62,636 bases of DNA from positions 1-62,636 of the forward strand of contig PFVX01000007.1 in NCBI GenBank assembly GCA_002790835.1, given 5' to 3'. The translations under genes were made by a program, and so were the position numbers. The notes under the pieces are model-generated. The model searched no databases, was not told the origin of the DNA, and saw only the letters and a list, made by a program, of their open reading frames with translations. This document shows positions 7,954-16,202 of the stretch, piece after piece; positions within the stretch are counted from its first letter, which is position 1; each line of letters opens with the position of its first letter. The stretch comes from a bacterium CG_4_9_14_3_um_filter_65_15. Lineage in GTDB: Bacteria; Krumholzibacteriota; Krumholzibacteriia; LZORAL124-64-63.

Positions 7954-8331
7954 TCAGGAACGACCCTGGAACACCTTCAGGGAAAAGGCCTCCTGGAAAT
8001 CGAACCGGTCCAGAAAATCCGTGAGGTTATCGTGGGGTTGCTTGCGAAGCAGCCCATCCTCCACCAGATGGAAAACCACGCGTCCGAAGTCCAACGTGCA
8101 GCGCACGCCCCAGTCGTTGAACACGTCCCCGGCCATGACCCCGTACCGCTCCGCCCCCAGGGCTCTCACCACGTCCAGCAGCTCTTCGCCGGAAATGTGG
8201 CCCGGGACATCCCGCTCGATCATGGCCCGCTCCAGGGCTTCCAGGACGAACAGGTAGGCTTCAGTCCGGAAAAGCCCCCGGCGGCGGGCGACCTTCTCGA
8301 TGCTGCGCACCATTTCCATCGTCTTGTCCAT
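7954..8331 (-). CDS. conserved hypothetical protein, Minf_1886-like (TIGR04138 type)
   Basis: This 125-residue soluble protein has no enzymatic motif that I can see. The pattern YLFVLEALERA followed by HISGEELLDVVRALGAERYG and the terminal VFNDWGVRCTLDFGRVVFHLVEDGLL matches the small family named after Minf_1886, known mainly from Planctomycetes and Verrucomicrobia and of unknown function. The start is taken at ATG 8331; the longer open frame upstream enters bshA. It is monocistronic, with a good sigma-70 promoter overlapping the bshA stop and its own intrinsic terminator. Confidence 0.75.
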   Translation of the reverse strand: MDKTMEMVRSIEKVARRRGLFRTEAYLFVLEALERAMIERDVPGHISGEELLDVVRALGAERYGVMAGDVFNDWGVRCTLDFGRVVFHLVEDGLLRKQPHDNLTDFLDRFDFQEAFSLKVFQGRS

Positions 8332-8431
8332 GGGGTCACGACCTCGCAGTCCCGACGTTCGAAGGGGGGCGCTCACGGCTCCAGGGCCCGGATCCAGCCT
8401 CTGGGCAGGCGATCCCCTGAGACTTGACTCT

Positions 8432-8460
8432 ATTCTCCCCCGAGAGGCCGCCTGTGTCAA
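8432..8460 (-). promoter_or_regulatory. sigma-70 promoter of the TIGR04138-like gene
   Basis: On the minus strand a perfect -35 TTGACA (8460-8455), a 17-bp spacer and -10 GAGAAT (8437-8432, 4 of 6) lie about 100 bp before the ATG. The -35 overlaps the TGA stop codon of bshA. Confidence 0.6.
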
Positions 8461-9599
8461 CCCGCCTTGTGTTCCAGCACCCGTTCGTACAGGTCCAGGT
8501 AGGTGCGCACGACGCACCCGGCGCCGAAATCGCCGGCCGCATCCCGGCGGGCCGTTTCGGCCACCTGCAGGCGCAAGGCCGGGTCTTTGGCCAGGAGTTC
8601 GATGGCCTGGACCATCCCCTCAATGTCGTCGGGAGCCCTCAGGTAGCCGTTGTGGCCATCGGTGATGAATTCACTCGCGCCGCCGCGGTCGGTCACGATG
8701 GGAACCGTCTCGCAGGCCATGGCCTCGAGGGCCACCAGGCCGAAGGACTCGTGCCAGGAGGGCAACAGCAGGACGTCGGTTGTCGGAAGGACATCCTCCA
8801 GCCGATCGATATGCCCGAGGAAATGGACATGGTCCTGGATCCCCTTTTCCCGGACCAGCTTGCGCACCCCCGGCAGCTCCGGCCCCTCGCCCACCATCAC
8901 CAGGGTCACGGGGACTTTCTCCCGCGCCGCGGCAAACACCTCGACCACCGCAGAGGTGTTCTTGACCTTGCGGAAATTGGAAGCGTGCAGCAGCACGAGG
9001 CGATCGTCGGGAGCGAACCGCGCCCTCAGTTCGGTATCCCGCCGGGGCTGGAACTGTCGCGCATCCACGAAGTTGGGGATGACCTCGATATCCCGGCCGC
9101 AATCGAACACCCGGATCGTCTCCTGCTTCAGGAAACTCGAGACCGCGGTCACCGCATCGCTTTGCTCGATGACGAAGCGGGTGATGGGAAAGAAGGAAGG
9201 CTCCTTGCCCACCAGGGTGATGTCGGTGCCGTGCAAGGTGGTGATGATCGGCAGCCGCCGCGGCAGCAGCATCTGCCGGGCCAGATAGGCGCTGGCGGCA
9301 TGGGGAATGGCGTAGTGGACATGCAGCAGGTCCAGCTCGCACTGGGCGGCCACCTCGGCCATGGCCGAGGCCAGGCTCAGGGTATAGGGCGAATGTTCGA
9401 AGACCGGATAGGTCGGCATCTCCACCTTGTGGTGGAAGATGTTGCGGTCGTAGCCATGCAACCGGAAAGGCAGCTGACTGGATATGAAATGGATCTCGCA
9501 TCCGCGCCGCGCCAGGTGCAGACCCAGTTCGGTGGCCACCACGCCGCTGCCGCCCTGACTGGGATAACAGGTGATGCCGATCGAAGGCATGGGCATCAT
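8457..9599 (-). CDS. bshA: N-acetyl-alpha-D-glucosaminyl L-malate synthase, bacillithiol step 1
   Basis: This retaining GT4 glycosyltransferase joins UDP-GlcNAc to L-malate. The N-terminal signature GITCYPSQGGSGVVATELG and the C-terminal nucleotide-sugar block SWHESFGLVALEAMACETVPI are characteristic of BshA rather than of general GT4 enzymes. The length of 380 fits. ATG 9599 follows AGGAG by 5 nt and overlaps the bshB stop by four bases (ATGA). It is the last gene of the nadB-methyltransferase-bshC-bshB-bshA run. Confidence 0.93.
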   Translation of the reverse strand: MMPMPSIGITCYPSQGGSGVVATELGLHLARRGCEIHFISSQLPFRLHGYDRNIFHHKVEMPTYPVFEHSPYTLSLASAMAEVAAQCELDLLHVHYAIPHAASAYLARQMLLPRRLPIITTLHGTDITLVGKEPSFFPITRFVIEQSDAVTAVSSFLKQETIRVFDCGRDIEVIPNFVDARQFQPRRDTELRARFAPDDRLVLLHASNFRKVKNTSAVVEVFAAAREKVPVTLVMVGEGPELPGVRKLVREKGIQDHVHFLGHIDRLEDVLPTTDVLLLPSWHESFGLVALEAMACETVPIVTDRGGASEFITDGHNGYLRAPDDIEGMVQAIELLAKDPALRLQVAETARRDAAGDFGAGCVVRTYLDLYERVLEHKAG

Positions 9600-10366
9600 C
9601 GCCACTCCTGGTCGGGCAGGTCGGTCACCACGCCGGCGGCCGATCCCGCGATCGCCTCGCCGTACTCGACCCCGGCCCGCTGGCCCCAGGTCTTGCCACG
9701 ACGCTCGATCTTCTCCAGAAAGCCCGGGTCGTTGATGGCCGTCGGCAACCGCCGGTCGTCGCGTTCAAATTGGCTCTTGTAACAGGCCATGGCTTCCAGC
9801 TTGCGGTCCCAGGTGGCCGATACGTCGAACACGAAGGTCGGGCGATCGCCGTCGGAACAAACCCCGAACACGGCCTCGGTTTCCCAGCGCTCCGCGGCTG
9901 GGGGCAGATCCCCACCCGCGGGCCATATCCGGCCGGGACCGCCCTTCGGACGCCAGTTCGCCATGCGGGCCAGGTGGCAGGCCCGGCCGACGAGCAACGG
10001 AGTGGCGATGTGGTCGGGGTGTCGCACCGGATCCGGAGCCGTGATCACCCAGCGCGGCCGCAGTCTGCGCACCACGACGGCGACCTGGGCGGCTTGGCCC
10101 GCATCCTGGGGGTTGATGAATCCGTCCGGCAATTCCAGCTGGACGCGACCGCTGAGCCCCAGGATGGCCGAGGCCGCCGCGGCTTCTTCCCAGCGTTCAT
10201 CCGGAGTCGCGTTGGATCCCAGTTCGCCGCGGGTCAGGTCGAGGGCCCACACACGCCGGTCCTTCCCGGCCAGCATGGCCACGGTGCCTCCCAGCCCGAT
10301 CTCCAGGTCGTCGGTGTGCGGCGAGATCACCAGGAGATCGCAACCGGACAGGTGGGCCTGATTCAT
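9596..10366 (-). CDS. bshB: bacillithiol biosynthesis deacetylase
   Basis: This zinc-dependent LmbE/PIG-L family hydrolase removes the acetyl group from GlcNAc-malate. The metal motif near the N-terminus reads SPHTDDLEIG (residues about 15-24), in place of the more common HPDD, and a second metal-ligand segment is VRHPDHIAT (about 113-121). The length is 256 residues. The ATG overlaps the bshC stop (ATGA). Mca-type amidases share this fold, but the flanking bshA and bshC settle the assignment. Confidence 0.92.
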   Translation of the reverse strand: MNQAHLSGCDLLVISPHTDDLEIGLGGTVAMLAGKDRRVWALDLTRGELGSNATPDERWEEAAAASAILGLSGRVQLELPDGFINPQDAGQAAQVAVVVRRLRPRWVITAPDPVRHPDHIATPLLVGRACHLARMANWRPKGGPGRIWPAGGDLPPAAERWETEAVFGVCSDGDRPTFVFDVSATWDRKLEAMACYKSQFERDDRRLPTAINDPGFLEKIERRGKTWGQRAGVEYGEAIAGSAAGVVTDLPDQEWR

Positions 10367-11877
10367 GACTCGTCTCCCTCTGCAGGCAATTCGAACAGTG
10401 AGGTCCGCCAGTCGCCGGCCAGCCCATGGTCAAGATGAACCGCCGCGGCGTTTTCCACCGCATCCAGGAAGGGATCCCCCCAGGCCAGCAAGGTGCCCAT
10501 GGCCGCCAGGCTGCGCTCCTGGGTGCGACCGAGGGGAGCCAGCCAGGGTGGTCCCTGGGAGGCGCGAACCACTCGGGCCTGGGCCGAAACCATGTGGGTG
10601 AGTCCCTTGCGCCAACGCCGGATGCGTTCCGCGGCCAGGGTGCGGCTTCGCGTCGCGTCCAGTCCCACGTCTTCGGTCAGCAGTTTGCGCAAACGCTTCT
10701 CGGCATCCTCCAGAAAGACGGCGGCGAGGTTGCCTGATTCCCGATCGGCCGCTCCGGGAGACACTTCAACCGGGGAGGTGCCCGGGGAAACGATCGTCCC
10801 GGACATGCGCGCAACGACGGGACATCGGGGAACCCCCACGGCTTCGAAGAGGGGCTCCAGTTGCTTCATGTAGGCAAACTCGCCGGGACCCGCAACCACG
10901 GCGACGGGCCCCAACAACCAGTCCTGGATGGCGCTGCGCATGAGGACTCCGGGGCGCAGGGTCGACGGGTCCTGGGGATCAGCCGCGGCCAGAGGTTGCC
11001 GACGCGTTCCGTCGCTGCCGTACCAGGGCTGACGCAGACTGCGTTCATCCAGCTGGGCGTGCCCGCCATGCTCCCGGAGGTCTTCTCCACGGGACCGCAC
11101 CAGGGCCGCGAGTTCGGCCGTGCGTGTTCGCAATTCCGCTGACAGATCCCCCGCACTCGCGTGCAGACGGGGGTCATCACCCGACAACACGATCAAGCCG
11201 TCGGCCGCAAACAGACGCGTCCAGAAAACCGTCAGCATGCGGGACAGGGGCCAATCGAGATCGATAGCCTGTTCAATCAGCTCAGCCCAGGGAAGGCACC
11301 CCGGGCCAATCCCGCGGCCTTCCATCTCCCGGGCGAAAGAATGATGCAGGATGGAACTGGACAGGGTCCCGACCATGCGCCCCCGCAGGTCCCGGCGCTT
11401 GAGGTATTCCCGTCCCCCGCTCCGGACCACCCTCCGCAACCCCGGCAACCAGGCCACGGCGGCCAGGGCCTCCGCCAGGTCGGTGTCATCGTCGGCTGAC
11501 CAGAAAACCGGGACCGTCGGATGGCCGTTGAGCGTGCGACTCCGTGCCAGGGCCACCGCCGTGGCGATCTTGTATAGGGTGTAGAGAGGCCCGCCCAGGA
11601 AACCCGGCTGTTGCCCGGTGACGACCACCGCGGCCCGGCCGTCTGCGAGTTTCCCACAGAGATCTTCCAGGTGCTCAATGTGCTCCGGATCGAGTTCATC
11701 CAGGAGATCATCCGCCGGCCGCCACCCCGAAGCGAAAAGGCGCGCAGGACCATGCGGAGCGGACGCCAACGCGGACTGCAGACCGGAAGTCGCCCCGAAT
11801 TCCCCACCGTCCATGAGCCAGGCGGCGAACATCCCGGGGGCGATATCCCCCAAGGGACCGCCATCGAGTCGCCTCAT
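10363..11877 (-). CDS. bshC: bacillithiol biosynthesis cysteine-adding enzyme
   Basis: BshC adds cysteine to GlcN-malate, completing bacillithiol. The 504-residue protein contains the Rossmann-like core with VVVTGQQPGFLGGPLYTLYK (about 86-105) and VFWSADDDTDLAEA (about 121-134), typical of the family, and a coiled C-terminal half. It is slightly shorter than the usual 530-540. It overlaps both neighbours by four bases (ATGA), so bshB, bshC and the upstream methyltransferase are translated as a coupled set. Confidence 0.93.
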   Translation of the reverse strand: MRRLDGGPLGDIAPGMFAAWLMDGGEFGATSGLQSALASAPHGPARLFASGWRPADDLLDELDPEHIEHLEDLCGKLADGRAAVVVTGQQPGFLGGPLYTLYKIATAVALARSRTLNGHPTVPVFWSADDDTDLAEALAAVAWLPGLRRVVRSGGREYLKRRDLRGRMVGTLSSSILHHSFAREMEGRGIGPGCLPWAELIEQAIDLDWPLSRMLTVFWTRLFAADGLIVLSGDDPRLHASAGDLSAELRTRTAELAALVRSRGEDLREHGGHAQLDERSLRQPWYGSDGTRRQPLAAADPQDPSTLRPGVLMRSAIQDWLLGPVAVVAGPGEFAYMKQLEPLFEAVGVPRCPVVARMSGTIVSPGTSPVEVSPGAADRESGNLAAVFLEDAEKRLRKLLTEDVGLDATRSRTLAAERIRRWRKGLTHMVSAQARVVRASQGPPWLAPLGRTQERSLAAMGTLLAWGDPFLDAVENAAAVHLDHGLAGDWRTSLFELPAEGDES

Positions 11878-12695
11878 GGGCCCGCCTCTCCCCGACCCTT
11901 GCGAAAAACCAGGAGCCAGCGGTCTCCGTCGCCCAGGGCCTTGCCGTCATAACTGCCCGCGCCGGCCACCCGCTGCAGACCCGCTTTCTGCGCCAGGGCG
12001 TCAAGCTCAGCGAGCGGGAACAGTGCCACTTCCTCCCGGTAGTGGAGGCCTTCCCCATCCATCTCCAGGGTCGAGGCCTCGGCTTCGCATCCCGCCCGAA
12101 TCGTGACCGTCACGTCCTTGATCACCGTACCTCGATCTTCGGCCAGACGCCGTTTCTCGCGAAACTCACACGGACCCAGCACTCGGGTCCGGATCAGGCC
12201 CTCCGGATGGGGCGCCAGGTCCCGAATCACGCGATCACTATCAAGATAGTCGAGGAACCAGTGTCCGCCAGAGGCCAGAACTCTGGCAACTTCTTTGATC
12301 ACAACGCTATTCGCCTCAAGTTTACCAAAATACCCGAAGGTGGTGAACAGCGACAGGACCCCGCCGAAGGCCCGATCCCGCGCCGGAATCGCCCGCATAT
12401 CACCCCGCACGATCCCCCGGATCGGGCCTGCGCCCGGTGCCTGCCGCGTGCGGGCGGCCACGAGCAGGGGCGCCGAAAGATCCAACCCCACCACCGGGAC
12501 CGATTTTGCGATGAGGGAAAGGTGCCGGCCATCTCCGCACCCCAGATCCAGCACCCCCAATCCGGAGCCCGGCGGGGTCAAAGGGGCCAACTGGGGCAAC
12601 AGCTCGAGGCACCGGGCCGCCTCGGTCTCGTTCCGGTGGGCGTAAAGCAAGGGATAGTGGGCCCCGAAAGCGACCTCGAACCAGGGTCGGCTCAT
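11874..12695 (-). CDS. class I SAM-dependent methyltransferase in the bacillithiol operon; candidate N-methyl-bacillithiol synthase
   Basis: The SAM-binding Rossmann signature GVLDLGCGDGRHLSL (about residues 45-59) and the acidic post-II motif VVGLDLSAPLL are clear. The C-terminal half (YREEVALFPLAELDALAQKAGL) matches small-molecule methyltransferases. The frame is open back to 13007 inside nadB, but ATG 12695 gives 273 residues, begins the recognisable domain and forms an ATGA overlap with the nadB stop. The gene also overlaps bshC by four bases. Green sulfur bacteria N-methylate bacillithiol with a SAM enzyme (NmbA). Location makes this a candidate for the same job, but nothing in the sequence proves the substrate. 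Confidence 0.85.
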   Translation of the reverse strand: MSRPWFEVAFGAHYPLLYAHRNETEAARCLELLPQLAPLTPPGSGLGVLDLGCGDGRHLSLIAKSVPVVGLDLSAPLLVAARTRQAPGAGPIRGIVRGDMRAIPARDRAFGGVLSLFTTFGYFGKLEANSVVIKEVARVLASGGHWFLDYLDSDRVIRDLAPHPEGLIRTRVLGPCEFREKRRLAEDRGTVIKDVTVTIRAGCEAEASTLEMDGEGLHYREEVALFPLAELDALAQKAGLQRVAGAGSYDGKALGDGDRWLLVFRKGRGEAGP

Positions 12696-14365
12696 GATCC
12701 GGCGCCTGCACCGGGATCGAAACAGGTCTCCCCCGCGAGGGGCTGACCGGCACGCAGGATCGAATCCTCGGCCGATGCGGACAGCTCGGGATAGTCCAGG
12801 GTGTAATGCAGGCCCCGGCTTTCGTGTCGGGATCGCGCGCACAGGACGATCATCTCCCCCACCAGGGCCAGGTTGCGCAGCTCCACAACCTCGGGCGAAC
12901 GGGGAGCCCGCATGTACAGGGATTCCACCGTGGTGCGGATTCCCCGCAGGCGCGCCAGGGCAATTTCCAAGCGGGCGTTGTCTCGCACGACGCCGACATA
13001 ATCCCACATGATGCGCCTGACCAGGTCCCAGTCGTGCTCCAGCACCATGGCCTCGAGTTGGGCGGCCGTCGGCCGGCCCGTCTGCAGGGTCTCACCCACC
13101 CTGCCGCAGACCTCCGCAGGCAGGGGCGGCTCGCAGGCTGCGGCGGAGGCGGCACGGGAAGCGAAGAAGACGGCCTCCAGCAGGGAATTGCTGGCCAGGC
13201 GATTGGCGCCGTGGATCCCCGTGCAGGAGACTTCACCGATGGCATAGAGCCCCGGTAGACTGCTGCGCGAATCCAGGTCAACCGCCACGCCTCCGCACAT
13301 GTAGTGGGCCGCAGGAACCACCGGCACGGGTTCTCCCGCCATGTCGATTCCGAACCCCCGACAGACCTGGACCAGATTGGGAAACCGCTCCTCGACGTGG
13401 GCGCGTTCCAGGTGACGCAGATCCAGGAAAACGCACGGCTCACCGCTGACTTTCATCTCCCGATCGATGCCCCGGGCCACGACGTCCCGCGGGGCCAGGT
13501 CCGCCAGGGGGTGGAACCCCTCCATGAAGCGCTTTCCCCGGCGGTTGATCAGGACCGCGCCCTCTCCCCGCACCGCTTCACTGATCAGGAAGCTCTTGGC
13601 ATCGGGGTGGTACAGGCAAGTCGGGTGGAATTGGACGAACTCCAGGTTGCGCAGCTCGGCGCCGGCGCGGAAGGCCATGGCCAGGCCGTCGCCCGTGGCG
13701 ATGTCCGGATTGCTGGTATAGCTGTAGACCTTGCCGCTGCCGCCGGTGGCCAGCACCACCGCATCGGCGACGTAGACCCGCCGGGATCCATGGAGGCGGT
13801 CCTGGACCACACAACCGATCACCCGCCGCGCCCCCTCCCCCGTCAAGCCCGCCTCCCGGCCCAACAGCAGGTCGATCCCGATGTGGTTCTCCTCGATGGT
13901 GATCCGCGGATCTGCCCGGCAGGCGGCCAGCAGGCTGGCCTCGATTTCCCGACCCGTCAGATCCTTGCAGTGCAGGACCCGGCGATGGGAATGTCCGCCC
14001 TCCCGGCCCAGGCTGAATCCCGCGCCGCCTCCCGACTCCCGGCTGAAATGCACACCGTAGCTGATGAGGCGTTCCACCAGTTCGGGGCCCGCTTCCACCA
14101 TCTGCCGCACGACATCCTCGCGGCAGAGGCCCGCCCCCGCCTCCAGGGTGTCCCGGATATGGGAATCGAAATCGTCGAGGGGAGAAACCACGGCGGCGAT
14201 CCCGCCTTGGGCATAGTTGGTGTTGCTTTCCCGGCTTTCCTTCTTGGTGACGAGCTGAACGGACCCCGCGGCGGCCGCCTGCAGGGCGAATTGGAGTCCC
14301 GCAATGCCCGAACCGACCACCAGGAAGCGGCTGGATTCGGGCTGGTAGTTATCCACAGCCGTCAT
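12692..14365 (-). CDS. nadB: L-aspartate oxidase, NAD biosynthesis
   Basis: This FAD enzyme oxidises aspartate to iminoaspartate for quinolinate synthesis. The dinucleotide-binding motif VVGSGIAGLQFALQAA lies at residues about 16-31. THE substrate-loop block NTNYAQGGIAAV, the EFVQFHPTCLY segment and the conserved GEVSCTGIHGANRLASNSLLE follow in order. At 557 residues it is full length. Fumarate-reductase flavoproteins are related, but the tripeptide context GAGLCREDVV and the GANRLASNSLLE block indicate NadB. A GGAGTAGGA site precedes ATG 14365. NadA and NadC are not in the window. Confidence 0.93.
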   Translation of the reverse strand: MTAVDNYQPESSRFLVVGSGIAGLQFALQAAAAGSVQLVTKKESRESNTNYAQGGIAAVVSPLDDFDSHIRDTLEAGAGLCREDVVRQMVEAGPELVERLISYGVHFSRESGGGAGFSLGREGGHSHRRVLHCKDLTGREIEASLLAACRADPRITIEENHIGIDLLLGREAGLTGEGARRVIGCVVQDRLHGSRRVYVADAVVLATGGSGKVYSYTSNPDIATGDGLAMAFRAGAELRNLEFVQFHPTCLYHPDAKSFLISEAVRGEGAVLINRRGKRFMEGFHPLADLAPRDVVARGIDREMKVSGEPCVFLDLRHLERAHVEERFPNLVQVCRGFGIDMAGEPVPVVPAAHYMCGGVAVDLDSRSSLPGLYAIGEVSCTGIHGANRLASNSLLEAVFFASRAASAAACEPPLPAEVCGRVGETLQTGRPTAAQLEAMVLEHDWDLVRRIMWDYVGVVRDNARLEIALARLRGIRTTVESLYMRAPRSPEVVELRNLALVGEMIVLCARSRHESRGLHYTLDYPELSASAEDSILRAGQPLAGETCFDPGAGAGS

Positions 14366-14456
14366 GGGTTCCTACTCCCGGATTTCGCCGCCTCACCCGG
14401 GCAAAAGAGACTAAAGCCCGGACGACAACGGCCGATAACACTTCAGGAAACCGAAA

Positions 14457-14495
14457 TTAACCACAGCGGGGCCCGTTTGTCCACAGCGGCGCCCG
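14457..14495. repeat. two direct repeats with DnaA-box-like edges between nadB and a lipoprotein gene
   Basis: CCACAGCGGGGCCCG (14461-14475) recurs as CCACAGCGGCGCCCG (14481-14495), exactly 20 bp apart and with one mismatch. Each copy is preceded so that a DnaA-box-like 9-mer appears (TTAACCACA 14457-14465; TTGTCCACA 14477-14485). A perfect TTATCCACA occurs at 14349-14357 inside the nadB start. The spacing of two helical turns suggests a protein-binding site. Confidence 0.45.
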
Positions 14496-14523
14496 CCTCA
14501 AAGGTCACTTGGAGGGCAGTATC

Positions 14524-15129
14524 GTGAAATCCCCTAGCTTGTTGATTCTCATGGCGGTCATCACCATGATGGCGGCTGCCTCCGGTTGCAGCACCGACAA
14601 CAACGAACTCCAGCGTCTGGTCTGCGAAGTTTCGTCGGTCAACGGCGGGGCGCCCCTCGTTTCCGCCTATCTCAACGCCGGCAACGACAAGATGGTCGGC
14701 ACCGACGACGACTTCCTGCCCATCGACATCGTCAGCGTCCTGTTCCATGCCCGCGCGTTGAACACGCAACTGGTGATTCCGGACAACGGCACCTACAGCA
14801 GCTTCCACGTGACCAGCTACGACCTGATCTGGCACCCCGGGCCCAATGCTCCGGCGGAACTGACCAACTTCAACGTCACCGGCGCCCCTTCCGACGCCAT
14901 GGTGCCCGTTGACGACGATGGCATGGTGAGCATCCTGGTGGCCGATCGCGGCATGAAGGAACAGTCCTGGTTCCGGGCCCTGTACGACGATTGGTTCGAC
15001 TCGGCTCCGCCCAGCTTCTCGGCCTTCCTGGAAATCAACTTCCACGGGCACGAATCAAGCAGCGAACATGAAGTTGTGATCCCCGCGGGTCTGACCGTCA
15101 CCTTCTTCGGCGTGGTCACCGAAAGCTAG
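14524..15129 (+). CDS. putative lipoprotein of unknown function
   Basis: This 201-residue protein has a signal peptide ending in a lipobox (MMAAASGC, Cys at about residue 22). The mature part has alternating hydrophobic residues suggestive of a beta-sandwich, contains a DDDFLPID segment, and recognises no family that I know. The start is GTG 14524 with GGAGGG 7 nt upstream; a TTG at 14509 lies before the ribosome site and is rejected. It is the only plus-strand gene for over 47 kb around it and shares its CTAG stop palindrome with the convergent lpxK. Confidence 0.7.
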   Translation: MKSPSLLILMAVITMMAAASGCSTDNNELQRLVCEVSSVNGGAPLVSAYLNAGNDKMVGTDDDFLPIDIVSVLFHARALNTQLVIPDNGTYSSFHVTSYDLIWHPGPNAPAELTNFNVTGAPSDAMVPVDDDGMVSILVADRGMKEQSWFRALYDDWFDSAPPSFSAFLEINFHGHESSSEHEVVIPAGLTVTFFGVVTES

Positions 15130-16202
15130 TCCCGCACACCCTCTGCGTGGCGTCTGACGCGCTTCCGGACCAGTTTCGGGAGCGCGTCCGCTTGCCCAGC
15201 CCAGTTGACCGTCTGCACCACCAGGAAGACCTTCCAGGACGCGGGAACCCGGCCCTCGAGCTTGACCCAATCCTTTTCCGTGGTGACGACCGCATGCACG
15301 CCCACCTCGTCCAGGTGGCGGGCGATTTCGCGGATTTGCGATTGGCGGTAGGGCTCATGATCGCGGCAGCGGACGGCCGCCACGGGCGGGACTCCGGCGA
15401 GGGAGCCGGCATCGCGTTCCAGGGCTTCCGGCCTGGCGATCCCCGCCAGGGAGGCCCAGGGTCGGTCCAGCGACTTCGCCTCTTGTTGGTCCGCGGCCGA
15501 TACCAGGCGGCAGGTGCGGGAAAAAGTCGTCACATGGTGTCCCGGCGGTGCCGGGAGCTTGGGCGCCGCTGGGGTCTCCAGCAGCCAGATGCCCGCTCGG
15601 TCGGCAGCTGAAGCCGGCTCACGCCACGGTCCCAGGGGGACCACCGGGCCGGCCAAGGGCCTGACCCGTCCCTGGGCGTCGGAATCCCAGGCGTCCAGGA
15701 TCAGGATATCGAGATGCCGACCCACCCCACGGGTCTGAAACCCGTCCTCCACGATGACGCAATCCAGGTCGGAAAACCGGGCGGTCAGGAAATTCAAACC
15801 TGCGGAGCGATCGGCAGCCTGGACGACGGGGACACCCACGGCCGCGAGCATCCTCGCCAACAGTCTGGCCTCGTCGCCGCATTCGTCGCAGCCGGCGTCG
15901 ACCAGGACCGGTCCCTTCCGACGGGACCGGTAGCCGCGGGTCAGCACCCCGATCTTCAATCCGCCTCGGGCCAGATCAAGCGCCAGCTTCCCGGCCACCG
16001 GGGTCTTCCCGCTGCCGCCGAGGGAAAGATTACCCACCGAAAGAATGAACGGGGATACCGCGGGAGCCGCACGGCCCGCGAGTCGGCGGGCCACGATCCC
16101 ACCCCAGAGGCGCGACCAGGCCCCCGGGTGAGCGGTCGGCTCGCCGTGCCAGACACGCTGAGCCCAGCGTTCCACCGGCGGTCGCAGGTCGACGATTTTC
16201 AT
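15126..16202 (-). CDS. lpxK: tetraacyldisaccharide 4'-kinase (lipid A)
   Basis: LpxK phosphorylates the 4' position of the lipid A disaccharide at the inner membrane. The P-loop VGNLSLGGSGKTPV (about residues 56-69) and the following GVLTRGYRSRRKGP block are diagnostic, and a VIVEDGFQTRG segment carries the conserved acidic residue. The length is 358 residues. ATG 16202 overlaps the preceding acyltransferase by four bases. Last gene of the lpx run; it meets the plus-strand lipoprotein gene tail to tail. Confidence 0.93.
   Translation of the reverse strand: MKIVDLRPPVERWAQRVWHGEPTAHPGAWSRLWGGIVARRLAGRAAPAVSPFILSVGNLSLGGSGKTPVAGKLALDLARGGLKIGVLTRGYRSRRKGPVLVDAGCDECGDEARLLARMLAAVGVPVVQAADRSAGLNFLTARFSDLDCVIVEDGFQTRGVGRHLDILILDAWDSDAQGRVRPLAGPVVPLGPWREPASAADRAGIWLLETPAAPKLPAPPGHHVTTFSRTCRLVSAADQQEAKSLDRPWASLAGIARPEALERDAGSLAGVPPVAAVRCRDHEPYRQSQIREIARHLDEVGVHAVVTTEKDWVKLEGRVPASWKVFLVVQTVNWAGQADALPKLVRKRVRRHAEGVRD

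Noticed and set aside
14349-14495. Replication origin from the DnaA-box-like sites
   Set aside because: Only three sites, no AT-rich unwinding region and none of dnaA, dnaN, gidA or rpmH nearby.
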